Source: CAZWUW01 sp964636895 (lineage in GTDB: Bacteria; Bacillota; Thermincolia; Thermincolales; CAZWUW01). Taken from it: a stretch of 7,517 nt of DNA. Location of the stretch: contig CAZWUW010000110.1 of NCBI GenBank assembly GCA_964636895.1, positions 1 through 7,517 of the forward strand, given 5' to 3'. The notes beneath the pieces are model-generated. The model worked only from the letters and a program-made list of their open reading frames with translations. It was not told where the DNA came from and made no database searches. Of this stretch, positions 1 through 5,983 are shown in pieces; position 1 is the first letter of the stretch, and every line of letters begins with the position of its first letter. A program made the translations under genes and the position numbers.

Positions 1-2
1 TG

Positions 3-29
3 CTGGGTTTTGGCGTTGGCCTGTAATAC
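3..29 (+). other. Possible remnant of the protease's transmembrane segment, interrupted by in-frame TAA
   Basis: Read in the same frame as the downstream protease, bases 3-23 give LGFGVGL. TAA follows at 24-26, then Y and the V-A-E-N-K start of the open frame. A glycine-rich hydrophobic stretch followed by a charged segment is what the end of a membrane helix looks like, and FtsH proteins have a TM helix just here. One base change (for example a Leu TTA to TAA) would explain the break. Frame 1 is also hydrophobic at the same place (VLALA), so a frameshift is an alternative. Sequencing error cannot be excluded, and the window cuts off everything further upstream. Confidence 0.45.
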
Positions 30-1406
30 GTGGCGGAAAACAAAGGTTTGGTTAAACCAGTTGGCGTACAGGATGTTTCTAAACAAAAATATGATGTGGT
101 TTTTGATGATATAGGCGGTCAGGATTCAGCTATTAAAGAATTAAAAGAAGCATTGGATTTCATAAAGAATTATGAGCAGTTGAAAAAACTCGGTATCAGG
201 GCATTAAAGGGTATTTTGCTTACCGGACCGCCCGGTACGGGTAAAACATTGCTGGCCAAAGCAGCGGCAACTTATACGGAAGCCGTTTTTATGGCCACCA
301 GCGGATCCGAGTTTATTGAGATGTATGCCGGTGTCGGAGCTCAGCGGGTGCGCCGGCTGTTTAAAACCGCCCGGGAAACGGCGGTTAAGCAAAACAAGTC
401 CAATGCAATTGTTTTTATTGATGAAATTGATGTGCTGGGTGGCAGGCGGGGCCAGCATTCCGGGCACATGGAATATGATCAGACCTTAAACCAATTGTTG
501 GTGGAAATGGACGGGATGAAAACCGATGAATCCGTAAAAGTATTACTTGTTGCGGCTACTAACCGGGCTGACATGCTGGATCCTGCTTTAATGCGGCCCG
601 GCAGGTTTGACCGGCAGGTAAAAGTCGATCTGCCGAGCAAAGACGGAAGGGAAGCAGTTTTACGGATTCATACCCGGAACAAGCCCCTGGCTGAAGACGT
701 TAGTTTAGTTGAGATTGCCAAAGAGACTTTTGGTTTTTCCGGTGCGCATCTGGAAAGTCTGGCTAATGAAGCAGCTATTTACGCCTTCCGGGAAAATAGT
801 GAGCAAATTACCCGCAAACACTTTAAAGAAGCTATAGACAAAGTGATGATGGGTGAGAAGCTGGATAGGCAGCCTAATACCGAAGAACTTCGCCGGGTAG
901 CTATTCATGAGACTGGGCATGCGCTGATTAGTGAGATGATGCGGCCGGAGTCGGTTTCCACTTTAACTATCAGCCCTCGGGGCAATGCGCTGGGTTATGT
1001 GCGGCAAACCTCGGAGGACGACACTTATCTTTACACCAAAGATTATCTGGAAAACCAGATTTGCATCATGTTGGCCGGCGCGCTTGCGGAGGAACTGATC
1101 CTGGCCAGTCGGAGCACCGGCGCGGCCAATGATTTTGAACAGGCTGTACGCCTGGCCCGGAAGATTGTTACTGCCGGCATGTCACCGTTGGGGGTTATTG
1201 ATGAAGAGAGCATTTCCCGGGATAAAATGCATGACATGATTTCAGAAATTCTTCAGGCTCAGGAAGCTCGGGTCAGGGACAGTCTGCAGAGTTATGCCGG
1301 ACAGATTGAGAAAGTAGTAGTTATACTCCTAGATAATGAGCTAATGAGCGGTGAAGAATTCAGGCAGTTGGTTTTTGGGGTTGAAGAGGCCGCTAAACTG
1401 CATTAG
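30..1406 (+). CDS. FtsH-like AAA+ ATP-dependent zinc metalloprotease, lacking N-terminal membrane region
   Basis: This 458-residue protein has the FtsH AAA module and peptidase in order. Walker A GPPGTGKT is at 66-73 and Walker B IVFIDEID at 127-134. The second region of homology runs to about 195, with likely arginine fingers R189 and R192. The lid follows (about 233-285), then the zinc site HETGH at 293-297 and the probable third ligand D368 in a GAANDFE motif, 71 residues on, as in FtsH. The usual pore motif F-V-G reads Y99-A100-G101. Family FtsH proteins are about 600-650 residues with two N-terminal TM helices; this protein starts just before the AAA domain. By family role it would unfold and degrade proteins using ATP and zinc. 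The GTG start at 30 is simply the first start codon after an in-frame TAA at 24-26 and has no visible ribosome binding site, so the true start or intactness is doubtful. Family assignment is firm; whether the gene is expressed is not. Confidence 0.85.
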   Translation: MAENKGLVKPVGVQDVSKQKYDVVFDDIGGQDSAIKELKEALDFIKNYEQLKKLGIRALKGILLTGPPGTGKTLLAKAAATYTEAVFMATSGSEFIEMYAGVGAQRVRRLFKTARETAVKQNKSNAIVFIDEIDVLGGRRGQHSGHMEYDQTLNQLLVEMDGMKTDESVKVLLVAATNRADMLDPALMRPGRFDRQVKVDLPSKDGREAVLRIHTRNKPLAEDVSLVEIAKETFGFSGAHLESLANEAAIYAFRENSEQITRKHFKEAIDKVMMGEKLDRQPNTEELRRVAIHETGHALISEMMRPESVSTLTISPRGNALGYVRQTSEDDTYLYTKDYLENQICIMLAGALAEELILASRSTGAANDFEQAVRLARKIVTAGMSPLGVIDEESISRDKMHDMISEILQAQEARVRDSLQSYAGQIEKVVVILLDNELMSGEEFRQLVFGVEEAAKLH

Positions 1407-1424
1407 AGAAATATATTTTCTTAT

Positions 1425-1487
1425 AAACCACAGAGAGCACTGAGAAATCATTATTTATATACTAATTCTCTGTGCCCGCTGTGGTTT
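1425..1487. repeat. 22-bp imperfect inverted repeat with CACAGAG-type half-repeats
   Basis: The arms lie at 1425-1446 and 1466-1487, with a 19-nt AT-rich loop. Nineteen of 22 positions pair; the mismatches are 1434/1478, 1436/1476 and 1441/1471. Each arm contains two tandem 7-mers about 9 nt apart (CACAGAG and CACTGAG on the left; CACAGCG and CACAGAG when the right arm is read in reverse complement). From memory, degenerate CCACAGAG/CACAGAG-style palindromes recur between genes in several bacterial genomes, which would make this a dispersed repetitive element. Only one copy is visible here, so that part is inference. Confidence 0.75.
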
Positions 1488-1494
1488 TATTTTT
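1425..1494 (+). terminator. Probable intrinsic terminator of the FtsH-like gene
   Basis: The long inverted repeat begins 18 nt after the protease stop codon and is followed directly by a T-rich run (TTTATTTTT, 1486-1494). In RNA this gives a long hairpin with a U-rich tail. It separates the protease from the promoter that precedes cinA. The stem is longer and the loop larger than in a typical terminator, so it may be a repeat element that also terminates. Confidence 0.5.
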
Positions 1495-1518
1495 CTGCCG
1501 GCTTACAATTTTATAGCA

Positions 1519-1547
1519 TGGAGAATTCTTGATTTATGATGTATAAT
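1519..1547 (+). promoter_or_regulatory. Predicted sigma-A promoter for cinA and downstream genes
   Basis: A perfect TATAAT (-10) lies at 1542-1547. A weak -35, TGGAGA (4 of 6 matches to TTGACA), lies 17 nt upstream at 1519-1524. Transcription would start near 1554, leaving a leader of about 35 nt before the cinA ATG. The position after a likely terminator and before a tight gene run suits an operon promoter. The weak -35 is the main reason for doubt. Confidence 0.5.
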
Positions 1548-1557
1548 GTAGGATGTA
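1539..1557 (+). repeat. Three short direct repeats with 7-nt period over the cinA promoter
   Basis: ATGTA occurs at 1539, 1546 and 1553, exactly 7 nt apart. Equivalently, heptads GTATAAT, GTAGGAT and GTAGTAA start at 1541, 1548 and 1555. The first heptad contains the -10 box and the last covers the predicted start site. It could be a small iterated protein-binding site or simply chance in AT-rich DNA. Confidence 0.4.
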
Positions 1558-1573
1558 GTAATATGCAATATTG

Positions 1574-1580
1574 AAGGAAG
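1574..1580 (+). promoter_or_regulatory. Ribosome binding site fixing the cinA start at ATG 1589
   Basis: AAGGAAG is followed by an 8-nt spacer and ATG at 1589. The open frame extends upstream to a TTG at 1571, but that codon would lie on top of this site and has no ribosome binding site of its own. Starting at 1589 also gives the usual short CinA N-terminus just before the GTELLLGQ motif. Confidence 0.75.
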
Positions 1581-1588
1581 CTGGGAAA

Positions 1589-2830
1589 ATGCGCACAGAA
1601 CTTATTTTTACCGGTACTGAGCTGCTGCTGGGCCAAATTTTGAATACTAACGCCCGCTTTCTGGCTCAAGAGCTTTCTGCTTTGGGACTGGATTTATTTT
1701 ACCAAACCACGGTAGGGGATAACTCCGCCCGGTTGACGGAAGTCTTGCAGTCAGCTATGCATCGGGCAGACTTAATTATTATAACCGGTGGGCTGGGACC
1801 GACCACGGATGATTTGACTAAAGAGACTGTGGCTGAGGCATTGGGTTTGTCGTTGCGTTTGGATGAGCCGGTATTAGAAGAGATCCAGAGCTTTTTTAAC
1901 TGCCGGGGTAAGACTATGCCGCCCGCCAATAAAAAACAGGCAATGATGCCGGCGGGGTCCCGGGTTATCCCTAACGGGCAGGGTACTGCACCGGGCGTGC
2001 TGATCGAAAGGGACGATAAAATCATTATTCTGCTGCCGGGGCCGCCGGTGGAAATGCAGCCAATGTTTTTAAACCAGTTGGTGCCTTACCTGCGCCAAAA
2101 AGTTTCCGGAAGTTCTGCTGTCATTGTCTCACGAGTACTAAAAATCTGGGGCATCGGGGAATCGGCGGTGGAGGAGAAAATTATTGACCTGGTCTGCGCT
2201 CAGGATAACCCAACTATTGCCTTTTTGGCATCTTTGGGCGAAGTGCATGTCCGGATTACGACCAAAGCGGCTAATGCCGAACAGGCTGACCGAATAATCA
2301 GGCCCTTGGAGGATGAAATCCGACGGCGGTTAGGGAAATTTATTTTTGGTACTAATGCTGATACTATGGAAAATATTGCCGGCAAAATGCTGCTGCACCG
2401 GGGGCTAACCATTTCCTTGGCTGAGTCCTGTACCGGTGGCCTGATTGCCAAAATGCTGACTGATTTGCCAGGTAGTTCGGCTTATCTGATGTATGGGGTA
2501 GTATCTTACAGTAATGAAGCCAAAGTGAAGTTACTCGGTGTCAACAGAGCCAGCCTTGATAAGCATGGTGCCGTGAGCGCCGAAATTGCCGGGGAGATGG
2601 TTGCGGGGGTGCGCAGGGTGGGCGGAACGGATCTGGCTCTCGCTGTAACCGGTATAGCCGGGCCGGGCGGCGGAACTGCAGAAAAACCTGTGGGGCTGGT
2701 GTATATTGGTTTGGCGGCGAACGATTTGATAGATGTCAGAGAGTTTTTATTTGCCGGGGACCGCGCCACAGTTCGGCAGCAGACGGCTAACGCGGCTTTG
2801 AATATGGTTCGTCTGCACTTGCTGGGATAA
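1589..2830 (+). CDS. cinA: CinA: competence/damage-inducible protein, NMN amidohydrolase family
   Basis: This 413-residue protein is of normal length for two-domain CinA. The N-terminal molybdopterin-binding-like domain (about 1-170) shows GTELLLGQ at 9-16, ITGGLGPTTDD at 65-75 and LLPGPPVEM at 148-156. In this family it is linked to ADP-ribose or related nucleotide pyrophosphatase activity. The C-terminal CinA/PncC domain (about 258-413) shows AESCTGG at 278-284, YSNEAKVKLLGV at 307-318 and TGIAGPGGG at 354-362. PncC-type domains deamidate nicotinamide mononucleotide to nicotinic acid mononucleotide in pyridine nucleotide salvage; S280 is the likely catalytic serine. The protein is cytosolic, with no signal peptide. 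It is the first gene after a predicted promoter and is followed 20 nt later by a phosphoesterase gene. In streptococci cinA and recA form a competence-induced operon; here the two are close but separated by two genes. No key residue appears to be missing. Confidence 0.95.
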   Translation: MRTELIFTGTELLLGQILNTNARFLAQELSALGLDLFYQTTVGDNSARLTEVLQSAMHRADLIIITGGLGPTTDDLTKETVAEALGLSLRLDEPVLEEIQSFFNCRGKTMPPANKKQAMMPAGSRVIPNGQGTAPGVLIERDDKIIILLPGPPVEMQPMFLNQLVPYLRQKVSGSSAVIVSRVLKIWGIGESAVEEKIIDLVCAQDNPTIAFLASLGEVHVRITTKAANAEQADRIIRPLEDEIRRRLGKFIFGTNADTMENIAGKMLLHRGLTISLAESCTGGLIAKMLTDLPGSSAYLMYGVVSYSNEAKVKLLGVNRASLDKHGAVSAEIAGEMVAGVRRVGGTDLALAVTGIAGPGGGTAEKPVGLVYIGLAANDLIDVREFLFAGDRATVRQQTANAALNMVRLHLLG

Positions 2831-2850
2831 TAAAAAAGGGGAAATAACAG

Positions 2851-4278
2851 ATGAAGAAGAAGTTGTGGTACCTGTTGCTCCCTGTATTTGCAATTGCCGG
2901 TGCAATAATGTTACTGAACCTTTTTGGCCGGGTGACTTTTCACCTAAATGCTTTAGAGGTAGAATTCTCTGCCGGTATATCAGGCAGTGGCTATACACGG
3001 CTTACAATCCCGCCCGTTGGGGAAATCAAAGCCCAGACCCATAGGGGGCCGCTGGCTGTCCGGGTAGCGCTGCAAAACATTGATTTGCCCGGTTTAAAAA
3101 AGACCCTGGCAGAAACTCCTGCGCAACAAGAACTTCTGGACCTGGCTAGGCTGGAATTTTCCAGCGTTATTAAAAAATTCGTATTTAAGGCCCTTGTTTT
3201 AGGTTTTCTGGGCGGTCTTGTCGGGGTACTGATTTTACAGCGCCGGCAGCTTCGGGATTATATTACCGGCAGTCTCATAGGTTTGCTTACGGTGGCAGTG
3301 CTTTTGACCAATACTTATTACACATATGATCTAAAAAGATTTCAAAACCCGCAGTATGAAGGCATGTTAAAGGCTGCCCCGTGGATGATTGGCCTGGTTC
3401 AGCAGAGTCTGGATACAGTGGATACATGGGGGGAACAGTTGCGGGTGGTCACAGACAATCTTTATGGGTTGTTTGAACGCATGGATACTCTGGAAACTAT
3501 TGGGCCGGCCGGCGAAGGTGATCTTAAAGTATTGCATGTATCCGATATCCATAATAACCCGGCGGCTTTTGATTTTATTGAACAAGTGACGAGAACCTTC
3601 GGTGTGGATATGGTTATTGATACCGGTGATTTATCTGATTTTGGTACTTCTATTGAGTTAGCTGCTATGGAGAGAATTAGGAAAATTGACGTACCATACA
3701 TTATAACCCCCGGTAATCACGAGACTGCAGCTGCTATCCGAGACTTGCAGCAGATGCCCAATGTAAAAGTACTGGCCGGTAGCACAATACAGGTTAAAGG
3801 CCTCGATATTGCTGGTATCGCCGACCCGGCGGGTTATGCCAACGATGTCAAAACACCGGATGAACAGTTGCTTAAGAAATATGCCGGGAAACTGACCGAA
3901 ATTATCGCCAAGGCTCCCCGTAAGCCGGTGGTAGTAGCGGTGCACAACAACCGGCTGGCCCGAGAGCTTATAGGTAAAGCGCAAGTTGTATTACACGGTC
4001 ATAATCACCGGTACAAAATAGATGTGATAGATAAAACTGTGTTAATTAACGCCGGGACTACCGGTGCCGCCGGATTTGGCGGTTTGGAAACAAAAAAGGA
4101 GATTCCGTTTTCGGTTGTGCTGCTGCATTTTCGGCGAGATGGCGATAGATACAGGCCGGTTTCAGCGGATACAATCAAAGTGTCCAACCTGCAGAGCGGG
4201 TTCAGTTTGGAACGGCGGGTTTTTTCCGAGTTGTATCGCGGTAACTCCGGCGGTTATTTAGAATCCACAGGACAATAA
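2851..4278 (+). CDS. Membrane-anchored calcineurin-like metallophosphoesterase
   Basis: In this 475-residue protein, hydrophobic segments at about 5-25, 111-129 and 139-155 are likely TM helices. Lysines 2-4 and the RRQLR loop at 131-135 suggest both lie inside. That places residues 26-108 and the whole catalytic domain (about 224-430) outside the cytoplasm. The metallophosphoesterase signature is complete: D232-I-H234, G259-D260, GNHE at 288-291, H365, and GHNH at 383-386. This fits a two-metal phosphoesterase; the substrate (nucleotide, lipid or cell-wall phosphate) cannot be told. Residues 31-80 form a small, probably beta-rich domain with an IPPVGEIKAQTH motif; from memory, similar segments precede metallophosphoesterase domains in Actinobacteria. 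The start is ATG after AAGGGG at 2836-2841 with a 9-nt spacer. It is probably co-transcribed with cinA upstream and the helicase 25 nt downstream. Family is certain, topology fairly likely, function unknown. Confidence 0.9.
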   Translation: MKKKLWYLLLPVFAIAGAIMLLNLFGRVTFHLNALEVEFSAGISGSGYTRLTIPPVGEIKAQTHRGPLAVRVALQNIDLPGLKKTLAETPAQQELLDLARLEFSSVIKKFVFKALVLGFLGGLVGVLILQRRQLRDYITGSLIGLLTVAVLLTNTYYTYDLKRFQNPQYEGMLKAAPWMIGLVQQSLDTVDTWGEQLRVVTDNLYGLFERMDTLETIGPAGEGDLKVLHVSDIHNNPAAFDFIEQVTRTFGVDMVIDTGDLSDFGTSIELAAMERIRKIDVPYIITPGNHETAAAIRDLQQMPNVKVLAGSTIQVKGLDIAGIADPAGYANDVKTPDEQLLKKYAGKLTEIIAKAPRKPVVVAVHNNRLARELIGKAQVVLHGHNHRYKIDVIDKTVLINAGTTGAAGFGGLETKKEIPFSVVLLHFRRDGDRYRPVSADTIKVSNLQSGFSLERRVFSELYRGNSGGYLESTGQ

Positions 4279-4303
4279 TTTTACATTTCAGAAAGGAGAT
4301 ATT

Positions 4304-5899
4304 ATGCAGGAAACAAAACAATTTGGCAATCTCAGTTTAAGCAGAAAGATTTTAAATGCCATTAGTGATATGGGCTTTGAGGAGCCGTCACCGATTCAGG
4401 CAGAGGCCATCCCGTTGTTAATGGAGGGACTGGATGTCATTGGTCAGGCCCAGACGGGGACGGGTAAAACAGCGGCTTTTGGTATTCCGATTTTGGAAAA
4501 GCTGAATCCCCGGTTCCGGTCTACCCAAGCGTTAATCTTGACCCCGACCAGGGAATTGGCCATTCAGGTGGCTGAAGAAATTACTAAAATTGGTAAATAT
4601 AAAGAGGTGCGTACGCTGGCAATTTATGGCGGTCAAGCTATTGACCGGCAAATTATGGCTCTGAAACGGGGAGTGCATATTGTTGTCGGTACGCCGGGCC
4701 GGCTGCTGGATCATTTGCGCCGGAATACTTTGCGGCTGGACAACCTGCAGATGGTGGTTCTGGATGAGGCTGACGAGATGCTGGATATGGGTTTTATTGA
4801 CGATATTGAGTTGATTTTAAAATCTACCCCGGATGAACGTCAGACCCTGCTCTTTTCTGCTACTATGCCTGATGAAATCAGGCGGCTATCCGGGAAATAT
4901 CTAAAAGCTCCACGGATATTGACTGTTAGCCGTGATGAATTGACTGTACCGTTAATTGAACAGGTTTATTATGAGGTTCGAGAACACGGTAAATTAGATA
5001 GTCTGTGCCGGGTGATGGATACATCGGATGTCAGTCTGGCTATAATTTTTTGCCGCACTAAACGGGGTGTGGATGAATTGGTGGCCAGTCTGGAGGCTCG
5101 TGGCTACCAGGCGGAAGGATTGCACGGGGATCTTACTCAAACTCAGCGGAACCGGGTGATGAAGAAGTTCCGGGAAGGTGCGGTGGAGATACTGGTGGCT
5201 ACTGATGTGGCGGCCCGCGGATTGGACATTGAAAACGTCAGTCATGTTATCAATTATGATATTCCCCAGGATCCCGAGTCATATGTGCATCGCATTGGTC
5301 GGACCGGTCGGGCCGGCAAAACCGGGATAGCTATATCTTTAGTGGTTCCTCGGGAATACCGCCAACTGCGGCTGATAGAAAAAATGGTCAATACCCGTAT
5401 CAGGCGGCAAAAACTGCCAACATTGGCAGACATCTTTGAACATCAAAAGGAACAGATCTCAGAACGGTTAGTGAAAATTATTACCGGCGGTCAATTAGGC
5501 CACTATTATAGTATTGTGGAAAATCTGGCCGATGAATATGATACCATGGATATCGCTGCCGCCGCTTTGAAAATTGCTCTTGACCTGGAGGTGCCGGGTG
5601 AAGAGCGGGAAGAACGCAATGAAACGGAATTTGGTGATACCGGTGCCGAACCTGGGATGGTACGGTTATTTATGAATATTGGGCGAGAGGACGAAATGCG
5701 TCCGCAGGACATTGTGAAGACCATTGCTGAAGAAGCTGGTATCCCGGGTAAAATTATCGGTGCTATCAGGATTTTTGACCGCTTTACGTTTGTTGAAGTA
5801 CCCAGGGAAGCTGCGGAGCGGGTAATGTACTCCCTGGATAAGAATATGATTAAAGGTAAGCGCGTGCATGTAGAACCAGCCAAGCGAAAAAATCGCTAA
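4304..5899 (+). CDS. DEAD-box ATP-dependent RNA helicase, DeaD/CshA type with DbpA-like RNA-binding domain
   Basis: This 531-residue protein carries every core motif: Q motif (about 7-33), AQTGTGKT at 49-56, PTREL at 81-85, TPGR at 130-133, DEAD at 154-157, SAT at 185-187, motif V around 299-309 and HRIGRTGR at 329-336. A linker or dimerisation-like region (about 375-430) and an acidic stretch (about 432-442) follow. The C-terminal domain at about 451-525 resembles the DbpA/DeaD RNA-binding domain, and the tail is basic (AKRKNR). Such helicases unwind short RNA duplexes using ATP and act in ribosome assembly, cold adaptation and mRNA decay. The layout matches E. coli DeaD and Bacillus CshA better than the shorter DbpA, but the exact orthologue cannot be settled by eye, so no symbol is given. 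The start is ATG after a strong AAAGGAG at 4292-4298. No terminator separates it from the recA promoter region. Confidence 0.95.
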   Translation: MQETKQFGNLSLSRKILNAISDMGFEEPSPIQAEAIPLLMEGLDVIGQAQTGTGKTAAFGIPILEKLNPRFRSTQALILTPTRELAIQVAEEITKIGKYKEVRTLAIYGGQAIDRQIMALKRGVHIVVGTPGRLLDHLRRNTLRLDNLQMVVLDEADEMLDMGFIDDIELILKSTPDERQTLLFSATMPDEIRRLSGKYLKAPRILTVSRDELTVPLIEQVYYEVREHGKLDSLCRVMDTSDVSLAIIFCRTKRGVDELVASLEARGYQAEGLHGDLTQTQRNRVMKKFREGAVEILVATDVAARGLDIENVSHVINYDIPQDPESYVHRIGRTGRAGKTGIAISLVVPREYRQLRLIEKMVNTRIRRQKLPTLADIFEHQKEQISERLVKIITGGQLGHYYSIVENLADEYDTMDIAAAALKIALDLEVPGEEREERNETEFGDTGAEPGMVRLFMNIGREDEMRPQDIVKTIAEEAGIPGKIIGAIRIFDRFTFVEVPREAAERVMYSLDKNMIKGKRVHVEPAKRKNR

Positions 5900-5916
5900 T
5901 ATATGGAAAAATACAT

Positions 5917-5945
5917 TTGACATTATGAAAGGCCGGGAGTATAAT
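5917..5945 (+). promoter_or_regulatory. recA promoter, perfect sigma-A consensus
   Basis: TTGACA lies at 5917-5922, followed by an exactly 17-nt spacer and TATAAT at 5940-5945. Both hexamers match the consensus fully. Transcription should start near 5952, giving a leader of about 30 nt before the recA ATG. Such a strong promoter is expected to need repression, which the adjoining LexA box can supply. Confidence 0.9.
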
Positions 5946-5957
5946 AAAAACATATAC

Positions 5958-5971
5958 CGAACAAATGTTTG
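5958..5971 (+). promoter_or_regulatory. LexA (DinR) operator, SOS box
   Basis: CGAACAAATGTTTG matches the Gram-positive SOS box CGAACRNRYGTTYC at every specified position but the last. It is a near-palindrome with half-sites CGAAC and GTTTG. It lies about 6 nt past the predicted transcription start, so LexA bound here would block RNA polymerase from the recA promoter and perhaps also transcripts arriving from the helicase gene. Placement directly upstream of recA strongly supports the call. Confidence 0.88.
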
Positions 5972-5978
5972 AGGAGGG
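5971..5978 (+). promoter_or_regulatory. Ribosome binding site fixing the recA start at ATG 5984
   Basis: GAGGAGGG is a near-perfect match to the anti-16S sequence, with a 5-nt spacer to ATG 5984. The frame stays open back to a TTG at 5969, which overlaps this site and the SOS box and would add five unfamiliar residues. The MSDKQKALE start at 5984 is typical of RecA. Confidence 0.88.
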
Positions 5979-5983
5979 TTTGC

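Noticed and set aside
1407..1588. A small gene in the gap before cinA
   Set aside because: The only ATG I examined there (1518) closes after a few codons; the palindrome and promoter account for the stretch.
3389..3589. A + strand 66-codon open frame inside the phosphoesterase gene
   Set aside because: It is an alternate-frame shadow of a conserved coding region with no start signals.
4231..4300. A separate promoter for the helicase in the 25-nt gap or the end of the phosphoesterase gene
   Set aside because: Only weak hexamers with poor spacing are present; co-transcription from upstream explains the arrangement better.
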